Shown here: in pieces, positions 8,522 through 17,881 of the stretch
Layout of the letters: each line of letters begins with the position of its first letter
How positions within the stretch are numbered: the stretch's first letter is position 1
Assembly (NCBI RefSeq): GCF_000349325.1
Contig: NC_020504.1
Span: 4,684,053-4,748,052, forward strand
Direction of reading: 5' to 3'
Origin: Streptomyces davaonensis JCM 4913
GTDB lineage: Bacteria; Actinomycetota; Actinomycetes; Streptomycetales; Streptomycetaceae
Length of the DNA stretch: 64,000 nt
Notes under the pieces: model-generated
Told to the model about the DNA's origin: nothing
What the model saw: only the letters and a program-made list of their open reading frames with translations
Databases searched by the model: none
Position numbers and translations under genes: made by a program

Positions 8522-9388
8522 CTACGGAACAGCCAACTCCAGTTCCGCCAGCCGCGCACGCTCCCCGATGATGTCGACGGCGGTGATCAGGTCCGCGTCG
8601 AAGCTGAACCGGAGCACCGCGCGCAGCCGTCCCGCCTCGCCGAACGCGATGCCGACCCGGCCGTCGACCAGGACGAGCGCCGAGTGCGCGGCGCGGGTCG
8701 CGGAGGCCAGCGCGGCCTGGGCGACCGTACGGGCGCCGCCGAGGAAGACCGGTTCCGGAGTCGGCACGACCGCCGGGTCGGCGTGCAGGACGACGTCGGG
8801 GTGGAGCAGGGCCAGCAGGGCGTCGAAGTCACCGGCACGGGTGGCGGCCAGATAGGCGCCGACCGCCTCCCGGCGGCGCTGGAGGTCGGCGTCGGGGGCG
8901 GCCGGGGCGCCCTTGATCCGGCGGCGGGCCCGGCTGGCGAGCTGGCGGGCGGCGACCGGGGACTTCTCCAGCAGCAGCCCGATCTCGTCGAACGGCACCT
9001 GGAACATGTCGTGCAGCACGAACGTCAGCCGCTCGGCGGGCGCGAGGGTGTCGAGGACGATCAGCAGGGCGACGCCGACCGAGTCGGCGAGCAGCGCCTC
9101 CTCCTCCGGGTCGACGTCGGCGACGGGCGTCCGCTCCACCGCGTCCAGCGCCTCCTCGCGGCGGGTCTCGCGGGCCCGGAGCTGGTTCAGGCAGACGCGG
9201 GCCACGACCGTGGTGAGCCAGCCGCCGGGGTTGTGCACCTCGGAGGTGTCCGCGCGGTCCACCCGCAGCCAGGCGTCCTGCACCGCGTCGTCGGCCTCGC
9301 TGACCGAGCCGAGCATCCGGTACGCCACCGCCCGCAGCCGGGCCCGGTGCTCCTCGAACTGCCGGGTCATGGGATCGGGTTCGGGCAC
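8522..9388 (-). CDS. ECF sigma factor with C-terminal SnoaL-like domain (SigJ/ECF56-like)
   Basis: The 288-aa protein has sigma region 2 (AYRMLGSVSEADDAVQDAWLR, about residues 22-42), the linker NPGGWLTTVVARVCLNQLR, and region 4 with AERLTFVLHDMFQVPFDEI. A C-terminal NTF2/SnoaL-like domain follows (about 170-285). That extra domain replaces a separate anti-sigma factor in this group and adjusts activity. The ECF41-type WLPEPL linker motif is not seen, which favours the ECF56-like branch. It is divergent from an NAD(P)-binding protein, with 70 bp between the starts, and probably controls that promoter. Confidence 0.88.
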   Translation of the reverse strand: MPEPDPMTRQFEEHRARLRAVAYRMLGSVSEADDAVQDAWLRVDRADTSEVHNPGGWLTTVVARVCLNQLRARETRREEALDAVERTPVADVDPEEEALLADSVGVALLIVLDTLAPAERLTFVLHDMFQVPFDEIGLLLEKSPVAARQLASRARRRIKGAPAAPDADLQRRREAVGAYLAATRAGDFDALLALLHPDVVLHADPAVVPTPEPVFLGGARTVAQAALASATRAAHSALVLVDGRVGIAFGEAGRLRAVLRFSFDADLITAVDIIGERARLAELELAVP

Positions 9389-9458
9389 CGTGTCACGTTC
9401 CTTCCGGTCGGCGGGTCAGCTCAGTAGACCACCCGATACGACACCGACGGAGCACACC

Positions 9459-10235
9459 ATGACCACGCAGCACACCCCCGTCCTCGTCACCGGCGGCACC
9501 GGAACGCTCGGCAGGCTCGTCGTCCCGCTGCTGCGCGCCGCGGGCCACGAGGTGCGGGTCCTGAGCCGGCACCCGCACGAGCGCGCGGACGGCGTCGAGT
9601 ACGTGGCCTGCGACCTGCTGAAGGAGACTCCCGACGCGGCCATGACCGGAGTCCGTACCGTGCTGCACCTGGCGGGCGGGCAGAAGGGCGACGACATCGG
9701 CACCGGCAACCTGGTGCGGGCGGCACAGGCGGCGGGCGTCCGGCACCTGGTGTACATCTCGGTGATCGGCGCCGACACCGTGCCGCTGGCCTGGCTGCGG
9801 ACCAAGCTGGAGTCGGAGCGGATCATCGCCGGGTCGGGCATCGGCTGGACCACCCTGCGGGCGGCGCAGTTCAACGACCTGGTGCTGACGATGGTCGAGA
9901 AGATGACCAGGCTGCCCGTCGTGCCCGTCCCCGGAGGTCTGCGCATGCAGCCCGTCGACGCGGGCGAGGTCGCGGACCGCCTGGTCGCACTGGCCCTCGG
10001 CGCGCCCGCGGGCCGCGTCCCCGACCTCGCGGGCCCGAAGGTCTACGGCATCGGCGACCTGCTCCGCGGCCATCTCGCCGCGCAGGGCAGGCGCCGCCCC
10101 ACCCTCCCCGTCCGCATCCCCGGCAAGGCGGGCCGCGCCTACCGGGCGGGCGCCAACCTGACCCTGGCGGGAGCCGACAAGGGCACGCGGACGTGGGAGG
10201 AGTTCCTGGCCGAGCGGGCGAAGGCCGCCGCATAG
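9459..10235 (+). CDS. NAD(P)-binding atypical SDR (NmrA-like) protein
   Basis: The 258-aa protein begins with a Rossmann motif (VLVTGGTGTLGRLVV, residues 8-22) and has the short NmrA-type fold without the classical YxxxK catalytic pair, so it may sense redox state or reduce small quinone-like substrates. The stretch HLVYISVIGAD is typical of the family. It is paired with a divergent ECF sigma factor carrying a SnoaL domain, a common arrangement in actinobacteria. Its end lies 10 bp from the convergent response regulator gene. Confidence 0.85.
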   Translation: MTTQHTPVLVTGGTGTLGRLVVPLLRAAGHEVRVLSRHPHERADGVEYVACDLLKETPDAAMTGVRTVLHLAGGQKGDDIGTGNLVRAAQAAGVRHLVYISVIGADTVPLAWLRTKLESERIIAGSGIGWTTLRAAQFNDLVLTMVEKMTRLPVVPVPGGLRMQPVDAGEVADRLVALALGAPAGRVPDLAGPKVYGIGDLLRGHLAAQGRRRPTLPVRIPGKAGRAYRAGANLTLAGADKGTRTWEEFLAERAKAAA

Positions 10236-10245
10236 GCGGGGAGCC

Positions 10246-10932
10246 TCACCGGTCGCCCGCCCCCGGCGTGATCAGACCCGTCTCGTACGCCACGACCACG
10301 GCCTGGGCGCGGTCGCGGAGGCGGAGTTTGGACAGGATCCGGGCCACGTGGGTCTTCACGGTGGCCTCGCTCAGGGTGAAGCGCTCGGCGAGTTCGGCGT
10401 TGCTCAGGCCCGTGCCGACGGCCTGGAGAACCTCCACCTCACGCGGGGTGAGCACGGACAGGTCTCGGTGGAGGGCGGCGGTGCGGGTGTCCTGGGAGAC
10501 GAACCGCTCGACCAGGCGCCGGGTGATGGCCGGGGCGAGCAGCGCGTCGCCGGAGCGGGCCAGGCGGACGGCGGCGACCAGGTGCTCGGGCGTGACGTCC
10601 TTGAGCAGGAAGCCGCTGGCGCCGGCGGTGAGGGCCGCGTAGACGTAACGGTCCAGGTCGTAGGTGGTCAGGATCAGGACCCGCGGGGGCGGATCGGGGA
10701 CGACCCCGCCGGAGAGGATGCGGCGGGTGGCCTCCAGGCCGTCCAGGCCCGGCATCCGTACGTCCATCAGCACCAGGTCGGGGCGGGTGCGCCGGACCGC
10801 CTCCAGCGCCTGCTCACCGTCGGCCGCCTCCGCCACGACGTCGATGCCGTCGGCGGACAGGATCAGGGAGAACCCGGTACGGACCAACGCCTGATCGTCG
10901 GCGATCACGACTCTGGGGGTGGGGCCGGTCAC
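10246..10932 (-). CDS. NarL/LuxR-type response regulator
   Basis: The 228-aa protein has a receiver domain (phosphoacceptor Asp57 in LVLMDVRMPG; acidic pocket ADDQ near residue 11; T/K switch residues in LTTYD and LLKDV). A C-terminal LuxR helix-turn-helix follows (LTPREVEVLQAVGTGLSNAELAERF). It overlaps the histidine kinase gene by 4 bp (ATGA), so the pair is translationally coupled. The likely target is the divergent ABC exporter beginning at 12400. Confidence 0.93.
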   Translation of the reverse strand: MTGPTPRVVIADDQALVRTGFSLILSADGIDVVAEAADGEQALEAVRRTRPDLVLMDVRMPGLDGLEATRRILSGGVVPDPPPRVLILTTYDLDRYVYAALTAGASGFLLKDVTPEHLVAAVRLARSGDALLAPAITRRLVERFVSQDTRTAALHRDLSVLTPREVEVLQAVGTGLSNAELAERFTLSEATVKTHVARILSKLRLRDRAQAVVVAYETGLITPGAGDR

Positions 10933-12188
10933 GACGCCTCCGCCGGAATCGTCGCGCGGACCCGGAACCCGCCCGTAGGCCTGGTCCCCGTCTCCAACGT
11001 GCCGCCGTACACCGCGAGTCGTTCCCGCAGGCCCGTCAGACCCCGACCGCCCCCGGGTCCGGCCGGGGCCGATGCCGTTCCGCCGGTGTCGGTCACCTCC
11101 ACGCGCACCGCGTCCCCTGCGTGCTCGACGACGATGCGGACCCGGGCGCCGCCCGCGTGCCGGACGACGTTGGTCAGGGCCTCCTGCACCACCCGGTACG
11201 CGGCCAGGTCGGCGCCCGGGGCGAGGGCCGCCGGAGCGCCGGTGACGGTCAGCTCGACGGGGACGCCGGTCGCGCGGACCCGGTCGGTGAGGGCGGTGAG
11301 CTGGGCCAGCCCCGGCTGGGGTGCGAGGTCCGGGTCCGTGCCGTTGCCGTCGTCCATGGTCAACAGACCCATCACATGGCGGAGTTCGGCCATCGCCGTA
11401 CGCCCGCCCGCCTCCACGGCCAACAGCGCCTCGCGGGCCCGGTCGGGGGCGGCTTCCATGACTTTACGGGCCGCGCCCGCCTGGATCACCATCACGCTCA
11501 CATTGTGGGTGACGACGTCGTGCAACTCCCGTGCGATCCGGGCCCGTTCGAGCTCCACCGCGAGCCGGGTCGCCGCCGCCTGCTGGTCCTGGAGGTCATG
11601 GACGCGCTGCTGCCAGGTGTGGATGGCGTTCGCCGCGAGCCCCACCCCGAGCAGTACCAGGAACGGCACGAAACCGGGGGTGATCGGCAGATAGTCCTCG
11701 TGGAACACCGCCAGCAGCACCGCGCCGAAGAGCAGCGACGCCAGCGTGGGCAGCCGGTGCGGACTGTGCACGGCGGCGCTGTACGCGGCGACCGCACAGG
11801 ACAGGAACGGGTACACCACCGGGTCGTGCATCCCGGAGCGCGCATGGAACAGCAGGCCCAGCACCAGCACCGCCCAGAACGCGGCGAGCGGAAACCGGCG
11901 CCGCGCGATCAGGGGAGCGGCGGTCAGCACGGCCAGGAAGAGGACCCCGGTGGCGGGCGCCATGTCGTCCGGCGGGGGCGGGCCGACCGGCGGTGGCTCC
12001 ACGATGCTGAACGGCGGTACGACCACCGCCTTGTCCGGGCCGCGGACGCCGCCCGCCGTGCACACGGCCAGCACCAGGGCGAGCACCGCGTCGGCCGTCC
12101 ACATCCACCGGGACGGCCGGGGCGGTGGTCCCGGACGCCGCAGTGCCGCGAGCCGCGCCCGCCATCGCTGTGTCCCCGCCCCGTTCAT
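10929..12188 (-). CDS. Two-component sensor histidine kinase (HisKA_3 type)
   Basis: The 419-aa membrane kinase has about six N-terminal hydrophobic segments (roughly residues 28-190) with little outside the membrane. The dimerisation/phosphoacceptor helix IARELHDVVTHNVSVMVIQAG (phosphorylated His in ELHDVV) and a HATPase_c domain with GGRGLTGLRERL follow. Kinases of this intramembrane-sensing type often sit beside ABC exporters and sense cell-envelope stress or antibiotics. Here it is divergent from a MacB-like exporter, 211 bp away. Confidence 0.92.
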   Translation of the reverse strand: MNGAGTQRWRARLAALRRPGPPPRPSRWMWTADAVLALVLAVCTAGGVRGPDKAVVVPPFSIVEPPPVGPPPPDDMAPATGVLFLAVLTAAPLIARRRFPLAAFWAVLVLGLLFHARSGMHDPVVYPFLSCAVAAYSAAVHSPHRLPTLASLLFGAVLLAVFHEDYLPITPGFVPFLVLLGVGLAANAIHTWQQRVHDLQDQQAAATRLAVELERARIARELHDVVTHNVSVMVIQAGAARKVMEAAPDRAREALLAVEAGGRTAMAELRHVMGLLTMDDGNGTDPDLAPQPGLAQLTALTDRVRATGVPVELTVTGAPAALAPGADLAAYRVVQEALTNVVRHAGGARVRIVVEHAGDAVRVEVTDTGGTASAPAGPGGGRGLTGLRERLAVYGGTLETGTRPTGGFRVRATIPAEAS

Positions 12189-12220
12189 GGGCCCAGTCTG
12201 GCAAGCGCCCGGCGCCCCTC

Positions 12221-12274
12221 ACATCCCCCGCACCGCCGAGCCGCCGTACATCCCCCGCGTACATCCAGGGGATG
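12221..12274. promoter_or_regulatory. Repeated ACATCC boxes and inverted repeat between kinase and exporter genes
   Basis: ACATCCCCCGC occurs at 12221-12231 and again at 12248-12258, and ACATCC starts a third time at 12261. The third copy forms an inverted repeat, CATCC-AGG-GGATG (12262-12274). The boxes lie in the divergent region between the histidine kinase and the ABC exporter. A binding site for the response regulator is a reasonable but unproven reading. Confidence 0.4.
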
Positions 12275-12399
12275 ACGTGCCCGCGGTGTCCGCCCGGCAC
12301 GGCAGCCGCGCTCGCCGTCGCGGGCGACGACCCGGACCCGGGCGCGCCCCTAGCGTCCAGCCGAACCGTCCGACCGTCCGACCTCGGCTGGGAGACCCC

Positions 12400-13116
12400 A
12401 TGACCACGACCGCCACCGCACCACCCCTCATCGACATCCGCGACGTGAGCCGGACGTACGGCGAAGGACCGCCCGCGCTCGACGGGGTCGGGCTGAGCGT
12501 GCGGCCCGGGGAGGCGGTGGCCGTCCTCGGGCCGTCGGGCAGCGGCAAGTCGACGTTGCTCAACCTGATCGCGGGGCTGGACCGGCCGGACACCGGCACC
12601 GTCACCGTGGACGGGCTGCGGGTGGACGAGCTGGGCGAGGCGGCGTCCGCGAAGTACCGGCGGGCGCGGATCGGGATGGTCTTCCAGTTCTTCAACCTCC
12701 TCGACGACCTCACCGTCACCGACAACGTGCTGCTCCCCGCCCAGCTGGCCGGGGTCCCCCGCGCCGAGGCCCACCGGCGCGCCGCGGAGCTGCTGGCCCA
12801 CCTCGGCATCGAACGGCACGCCGCCGCCCACCCCGGCCGGCTGTCCGGCGGAGAACGCCAGCGGGTCGCCGTCGCCCGCGCCCTGATGAACCGTCCGGCC
12901 TTGCTGCTGGCCGACGAGCCGACCGGCGCACTGGACTCCGCCGCCGGTGCGGACGTACGGGAGCTGCTGACCGCGCTCAACGCGGACGGGCAGACGATCG
13001 TGCTGGTCACCCATGATCCGGTGCTCGCCTCGTCCTGTACGCACCGCACGGTCGAGCTGGTCGACGGCCGGATCGTGCGGGACACCGCGCGGGGCTCGGC
13101 GGCGGTGCTGCGGTGA
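12400..13116 (+). CDS. ABC transporter ATP-binding protein (MacB/LolD type)
   Basis: The 238-aa protein has Walker A GPSGSGKST (about residues 46-54), the Q-loop VFQFFNLLDDLT, signature LSGGERQRVAVARAL and Walker B LLLADEPTGALD. The LLADEPTGALD form is typical of the FtsX/MacB/LolD group. It overlaps the permease start by 4 bp. With that permease it should form an exporter or an extracytoplasmic mechanotransmission device rather than an importer. The neighbouring two-component system probably controls it. Confidence 0.94.
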   Translation: MTTTATAPPLIDIRDVSRTYGEGPPALDGVGLSVRPGEAVAVLGPSGSGKSTLLNLIAGLDRPDTGTVTVDGLRVDELGEAASAKYRRARIGMVFQFFNLLDDLTVTDNVLLPAQLAGVPRAEAHRRAAELLAHLGIERHAAAHPGRLSGGERQRVAVARALMNRPALLLADEPTGALDSAAGADVRELLTALNADGQTIVLVTHDPVLASSCTHRTVELVDGRIVRDTARGSAAVLR

Positions 13117-15506
13117 GCGCGCTGGGCAGAGTGGTGCGGGCCGGGCTCGGGCAGCGCCGGCTCCAGACCACGGTGATGATCCTGACCACGCTGATCGCGG
13201 TGACCGCGTCCGTGGTCGCCGCCGGGGTGCTCGTCGCGTCCCGGGCGCCCTTCGACCACGCCATGGCGGAGCGGGCCGGGGCCCATCTGACCGCGTGGTT
13301 CGACGGAAGCAAGGCCACGTCCGAGCAACTGGCGGCCACCGCGCGGGCGTCCGGGGTGACGGAGGCGGCCGGGCCGTTCCGGACCCTGTCGCTGGCACCG
13401 CGTACCGCGTCCGCGTCCGAAGGGCTGCCGTCCGGGGTGTCCCTGCCCGAACGGACCGTCGTCGGGCGGGCGAAGCCGGGCGGGTCCGTCGACCGGCTGG
13501 ACGTGGTCTCCGGCAGGTGGGCGACCCGGCCCGGCGAGATCGTGCTGGCCGACGGCGAGGACGCGCTCCAGCCGGGCACCCGTCTCGACCTCCCCGATCT
13601 GCCGGGCTCCCCGACGCTGACCGTCGTCGGCCTGGCCCGCTCGGTCACCGGCACCGCGGACGCGTGGGTGACCCCGGCCCAGGCGTCGGCGCTCGCCACG
13701 AAGGACAACAGCGCCGGGTACGAGATGCTCTACCGCCTGCGTGAGTCCGGTACGAAGGCGCAGGTGGCGGCGGGCCAGGCGGCGATCGAGGCCGCCGCGC
13801 CGCGGGGCGCGCTCACCGGAGCCCGCTCCCACCTGGCCGTCCGGCAGGAACAGCTCGCCAACGCGCTGGCGTTCGTGCCGTTCGTGGCGGCCTTCGGGGT
13901 GCTGGGCCTCGCCATGTCGGTGCTGATCATCGGCATCATCGTCAGCGGCACGGTCGGCTCCGCGACCCACCGCATCGGCGTCCTGAAGTCCCTCGGCTTC
14001 ACCCCGGCCCAGGTGGTCCGCGCCTACGTCGCCCAGGCCCTGCTCCCCGCCGGCATCGGCGCCGCCCTCGGAGTGGCCCTCGGCAACGTGTTCGCGGGCC
14101 CGGTCCTGGGCGGCGTCGAGGACGTCTACAACGGCGCCCCGGCGGCGGTCCCCTGGTGGGTAGACGTCACGGCCCCCGCGACGGCCCTGGCCCTGGTCAC
14201 CCTCGCGGCTCTGGCCCCGGCCCTGCGCGCAGGCCGCCTGCGCACCGTGGAGGCCATCACAGCGGGCCGCACCCCGAACCCCGGCCGAGGCCGGCTCACC
14301 CACCGCCTGACCCACCGCCTGACCACCCGCCTGCCCCGCACCGTCGGCCTGGGCCTCGCCCGCCCCTTCGTGCGCCCCGGCCGTTCGATGACGACCGCCG
14401 CCGCCGTCGCCCTCGCCACCCTCACGGTGACCTTCGCGGTGGGGCTGGCCCTGACCCTCGGCGCCGTGCAGTCGGAGCGGATGCTGGACTCCGCCGCGCC
14501 GGTCGTCGTGGAGACCGGCCGGGGGCAAGGAGGGCCGGGTGGTGCCGTGGCCGTGCCCGCTCCGGGCCAGGAGCCGCAGCAGCCGGCCGATCCGGCGGAC
14601 GTGGTCGCCGCCCTCGACGGCGAGGAGTCGACCCGCCGCTACTACGGCACCGCCCACGCCGAGGTGAACGCGGCCGGGATCACCGGCCGGACCGCGGTGA
14701 CCGCCTACGACGGCGACGCGTCCTGGGGCGCCCCGCCGATGGTCTCGGGCGAGTGGCTCGGCGGACCCGGCGAGGCCGTGGTCACGGAGCGGTTCCTCGA
14801 CGCCGCCGGGCTCCGGGTCGGCGACACCGTGACGCTGACCGAGAAGGGCCGCAGCACGACCGTACGCATCGTGGGCGAGGCGTTCTTCACCGAGGACGAC
14901 GGCATGACCCTGCTGACCCGGACCGCCACCCTCACCGCCCTCGGCCTCGACACGGCCCCGGCGAGCTTCCACGTACAGCCCGACTCCGGCACCGCCGCCT
15001 CGGCCTACGTCACGGCACTGAACAAGGCCCTCGACGGCACCGGCGCCGTCGCCCACACGAACACGGACAACTCCTCCAGCGTCATCGCCGCCATGGACGC
15101 CCTGATCGCCATGCTCACCCTGCTGCTGGTCGCGGTCGCGGGCCTGGGGGTGCTGAACACCGTCGTCCTGGACACCCGGGACCGGATCCACGATCTGGGG
15201 ATCTTCAAGGCCCTCGGCATGACTCCCCGGCAGACCGTCACCCTGGTCCTCACCTCCGTCGCCGTCATCGGCCTGCTCGCCGGAGCCGTCGGCGTCCCGG
15301 CCGGAGTGGCCCTGCACCACTACGTCACCCCGCTCATGGGCGACGCCGTGGGCATGCATCTGCCCGGCGAGCACATCGGCGTCTACACCCCGCCCGCCCT
15401 GGCCCTGCTCGCCCTGGGCGGCCTGCTGATCGCCCTGGCCGGCGCCCTCCTCCCGGCAGGCTGGGCCGCCCGCACGGACACGGCCCGAGCCCTGCGCACG
15501 GAGTAA
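13113..15506 (+). CDS. FtsX/MacB-like ABC transporter permease
   Basis: The 797-aa permease has two similar halves. Each begins with a membrane anchor followed by a large extracytoplasmic region and a group of three membrane segments. Anchors lie at about residues 18-42 and 430-450; groups of helices lie at about 255-370 and 660-785. The two FtsX regions show matching stretches, GVLKSLGFTPAQVVRAYV and IFKALGMTPRQTVTLVL, the cytoplasmic coupling loops of this family. The GTG start overlaps the ATPase stop. The role is probably antibiotic-peptide resistance or lipid/peptide export; the substrate is unknown. Confidence 0.92.
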   Translation: MSALGRVVRAGLGQRRLQTTVMILTTLIAVTASVVAAGVLVASRAPFDHAMAERAGAHLTAWFDGSKATSEQLAATARASGVTEAAGPFRTLSLAPRTASASEGLPSGVSLPERTVVGRAKPGGSVDRLDVVSGRWATRPGEIVLADGEDALQPGTRLDLPDLPGSPTLTVVGLARSVTGTADAWVTPAQASALATKDNSAGYEMLYRLRESGTKAQVAAGQAAIEAAAPRGALTGARSHLAVRQEQLANALAFVPFVAAFGVLGLAMSVLIIGIIVSGTVGSATHRIGVLKSLGFTPAQVVRAYVAQALLPAGIGAALGVALGNVFAGPVLGGVEDVYNGAPAAVPWWVDVTAPATALALVTLAALAPALRAGRLRTVEAITAGRTPNPGRGRLTHRLTHRLTTRLPRTVGLGLARPFVRPGRSMTTAAAVALATLTVTFAVGLALTLGAVQSERMLDSAAPVVVETGRGQGGPGGAVAVPAPGQEPQQPADPADVVAALDGEESTRRYYGTAHAEVNAAGITGRTAVTAYDGDASWGAPPMVSGEWLGGPGEAVVTERFLDAAGLRVGDTVTLTEKGRSTTVRIVGEAFFTEDDGMTLLTRTATLTALGLDTAPASFHVQPDSGTAASAYVTALNKALDGTGAVAHTNTDNSSSVIAAMDALIAMLTLLLVAVAGLGVLNTVVLDTRDRIHDLGIFKALGMTPRQTVTLVLTSVAVIGLLAGAVGVPAGVALHHYVTPLMGDAVGMHLPGEHIGVYTPPALALLALGGLLIALAGALLPAGWAARTDTARALRTE

Positions 15507-15517
15507 GGCAGAAACGG

Positions 15518-15548
15518 AAGAGGGGCGCCCCGGTGGGACGCCCCTCTT
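15518..15548. terminator. Bidirectional terminator between permease and purA
   Basis: The perfect 10-bp stem AAGAGGGGCG / CGCCCCTCTT with an 11-nt loop lies between two convergent genes. It carries As on one side and Ts on the other, so it can serve both strands. Confidence 0.85.
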
Positions 15549-15565
15549 CATCACGCAGCGGACGC

Positions 15566-16849
15566 TCAGATGAACGAGTTGATCTCGATCGTCTCGTCCC
15601 GGCCCGGACCCACGCCGATCGCGGAGATCGGGGCGCCGGACATCTCCTCCAGCGCCTTCACGTACGCCTGGGCGTTCTTCGGCAGGTCGGAGAACGACTT
15701 CGCCTTCGAGATGTCCTCGGACCAGCCCGGCAGCATCTCGTAGACCGGCTTCGCGTGGTGGAAGTCCGTCTGCGAGTACGGCAGCTCCTCGACCCGCTTG
15801 CCGTCGATCTCGTACGCGACGCAGACCGGGATCTGGTCCCAGCCGGTGAGCACGTCGAGCTTGGTCAGGAAGAAGTCGGTCAGACCGTTGACGCGGGTCG
15901 CGTACCGGGCGATGACCGCGTCGAACCAGCCGCAGCGACGGTCACGGCCGGTGGTGACGCCCCGCTCGCCACCGATGCGGCGCAGCGCCTCGCCGTCCTC
16001 GTCGAACAGCTCGGTCGGGAACGGGCCCGAGCCGACGCGGGTCGTGTAGGCCTTGAGGATGCCGATGACCCGGTTGATCTTCGTCGGGCCCACGCCCGCG
16101 CCCGTGCAGGCGCCGCCCGCGGTCGGGTTGGACGAGGTGACGAACGGATACGTGCCGTGGTCGATGTCGAGCAGCGTGCCCTGGCCGCCCTCGAAGAGCA
16201 CGACCTTGTCGTCCTCCAGGGCCTGGTTCAGGACCAGCACCGTGTCGGCGACGAACGGCTTGATCTGCTCGGCGTAGCCCAGCAGCTCCTCGACCACCTG
16301 GTCGACGGCGATCGCGCGCCGGTTGTAGAGCTTGGTCAGCAGCTGGTTCTTGACGTCGAGCGCCGCCTCCACCTTCTGCTGGAGGATCGACTCGTCGTAG
16401 AGGTCCTGCACCCGGATGCCGACGCGGTTGATCTTGTCCGCGTAGGTCGGCCCGATGCCGCGCCCGGTCGTGCCGATCTTCCGCTTACCGAGGAAGCGTT
16501 CCGTCACCTTGTCGACGGTGACGTTGTACGGCGTGATGACGTGCGCGTTTCCGCTGATGAGGAGCTTGGACGTGTCGACGCCGCGCTCGTTGAGCCCGCT
16601 CAGCTCGGAGAGCAGGACCGACGGGTCGACGACGACGCCGTTGCCGATGACCGGGGTGCACCCCGGGGACAGGATTCCGGAAGGGAGAAGGTGCAGGGCG
16701 TACTTCTGATCGCCCACGACCACCGTGTGACCGGCGTTGTTGCCGCCCTGGTAGCGCACCACATAATCGACCGAGCCACCGAGCAGGTCGGTCGCCTTTC
16801 CCTTGCCTTCGTCACCCCACTGAGCACCGAGCAGCACAAGTGCGGGCAC
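15566..16849 (-). CDS. purA: Adenylosuccinate synthetase
   Basis: The 427-aa enzyme condenses IMP with aspartate using GTP to form adenylosuccinate, the first committed step to AMP. Visible motifs are WGDEGKGK (residues 11-18, GTP/IMP binding with the catalytic Asp), NNAGHTVV with the catalytic His, [11 protein letters not shown], and [10 protein letters not shown] near the C-terminus. Length and motifs are complete. The start is GTG (16847-16849), preceded by GGAAGGGG. It is monocistronic, ends at the terminator at 15518-15548, and its leader contains a hairpin at 16975-17002 if transcription starts far enough upstream. Confidence 0.98.
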   Translation of the reverse strand: MPALVLLGAQWGDEGKGKATDLLGGSVDYVVRYQGGNNAGHTVVVGDQKYALHLLPSGILSPGCTPVIGNGVVVDPSVLLSELSGLNERGVDTSKLLISGNAHVITPYNVTVDKVTERFLGKRKIGTTGRGIGPTYADKINRVGIRVQDLYDESILQQKVEAALDVKNQLLTKLYNRRAIAVDQVVEELLGYAEQIKPFVADTVLVLNQALEDDKVVLFEGGQGTLLDIDHGTYPFVTSSNPTAGGACTGAGVGPTKINRVIGILKAYTTRVGSGPFPTELFDEDGEALRRIGGERGVTTGRDRRCGWFDAVIARYATRVNGLTDFFLTKLDVLTGWDQIPVCVAYEIDGKRVEELPYSQTDFHHAKPVYEMLPGWSEDISKAKSFSDLPKNAQAYVKALEEMSGAPISAIGVGPGRDETIEINSFI

Positions 16850-16974
16850 GCGCGTACACCCCTTCCGGGCGGGGCATGTCCAAGGTCAGGGGTGTACGCC
16901 GCACGTGTGCGGGTGATACACCGGCGACCTTCGTTGGCCGCAAACCGTCGGACCGGATGCCCCGGAATAGACGA

Positions 16975-17002
16975 AGCCCCTGGCGCAATAGCGCAAGGGG
17001 CT
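16975..17002. other. Strong hairpin between purA and the DAGK-like gene
   Basis: AGCCCCTGGCGC - AATA - GCGCAAGGGGCT forms a 12-bp stem with one mismatch. It lies between two divergent genes, where an intrinsic terminator is not expected. It could be in the purA leader (126 nt from its start) or upstream of the DAGK-like gene. It could be a transcription barrier between promoters or an attenuator; neither is established. Confidence 0.5.
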
Positions 17003-17035
17003 CTTGCACAAAGATGCTACCCGAGGAAGCGAGGC

Positions 17036-17881
17036 ATGGCCGAGGTGGCGACTTCCGCGACGTCCGAACAGCTGCTGGTGGTCATCGACCCGGTCGCCCG
17101 GCATTTGGACGGGGAGTCCGTACGGATCGCAAAAGACGTGCTCAGCGCGGGTGCCGCCACCAAGGTGTGCCTGCCGGAGGGGCCCGAGGAATTCGCCCGC
17201 GCGCTCGCCCGAAGGGGTTCGCGGCGGCCGGTGGTGGTCGGCGACGACCGGGCGCTGGTGCGCGCGGTGTCCCTGCTGCACCGGCAGCGGGAGCTGGCCG
17301 GATGTGCGCTGTCGGTGGTCCCGGTGGGCGCCGTGCTATCGCTGGCCGGGGCGCTGGGGGTGCCCACCGGCGCGGTGGCGGCGGCGCGCGCCGTGCTGGA
17401 CGGGGTCGAGCGCCGCGTGGACGTGCTCGTCGACGACAGTGACGGGGTGGTGCTGGGGACGCTGCGCATCCCTGCGGTGCCGCCCGCGCCGGGGAGCGCA
17501 GAGGCCGTGGACGGGCGGCCCTGGCGGCGGACGTACCACTCCCTGGTACGGACGCTGGCGCCGGCGCGTCCGGCTCCGGCGCCCTCGGGGGCCGGGCTCG
17601 CGCGGCTGCGGGTCGAGGTCGACGGGCTGACCCTGGTGGACCTGGACCAGCCGGTGGAGGGCGTCTCTGTCACCCCGCACGGCTCCGGTACGGCGTCGGT
17701 GGAGGTCCGCCCGGCCTCGACAGGCGCGGAGGCGGCACCCCTGCTGGCGCGGGGCCGCCGGGTGACGGTGTCGGGGGCGGACTTCCGCTACCGCGCAGAT
17801 GCCCTGGAGGCGGGGCCGGTACGGAGGCGGACCTGGACGGTGTGGGAGGGGGCGCTGGGGTTGGTCGTACCGGGGAAGTAG
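17036..17881 (+). CDS. Diacylglycerol-kinase-like protein with degenerate nucleotide motif
   Basis: The 281-aa protein shows the strand-helix pattern of the DAGK/sphingosine-kinase catalytic domain in its first half (LLVVIDPVARHLDG, then PVVVGDDRAL, then ALSVVPVGAV). A beta-rich second half follows, as in that family. The key GGDGT nucleotide-binding motif is replaced by GDDRA, so kinase activity is doubtful. It lies next to purA; from memory a similar gene neighbours purA in other Streptomyces. The start ATG at 17036 is preceded by GAGGAAG. It abuts the convergent GbsR gene with no gap. Confidence 0.7.
   Translation: MAEVATSATSEQLLVVIDPVARHLDGESVRIAKDVLSAGAATKVCLPEGPEEFARALARRGSRRPVVVGDDRALVRAVSLLHRQRELAGCALSVVPVGAVLSLAGALGVPTGAVAAARAVLDGVERRVDVLVDDSDGVVLGTLRIPAVPPAPGSAEAVDGRPWRRTYHSLVRTLAPARPAPAPSGAGLARLRVEVDGLTLVDLDQPVEGVSVTPHGSGTASVEVRPASTGAEAAPLLARGRRVTVSGADFRYRADALEAGPVRRRTWTVWEGALGLVVPGK

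Noticed and set aside
12219..15554. Very long open frame antisense to the ABC transporter
   Set aside because: It is composed of Gly/Arg/Gln-rich low-complexity sequence with no motif, and the opposite strand encodes a complete MacB-like ATPase and permease. High GC content keeps the antisense frame open.
16975..17002. tRNA-like or small RNA gene at the hairpin
   Set aside because: It is a single stem-loop without cloverleaf, T-loop consensus or further structure.
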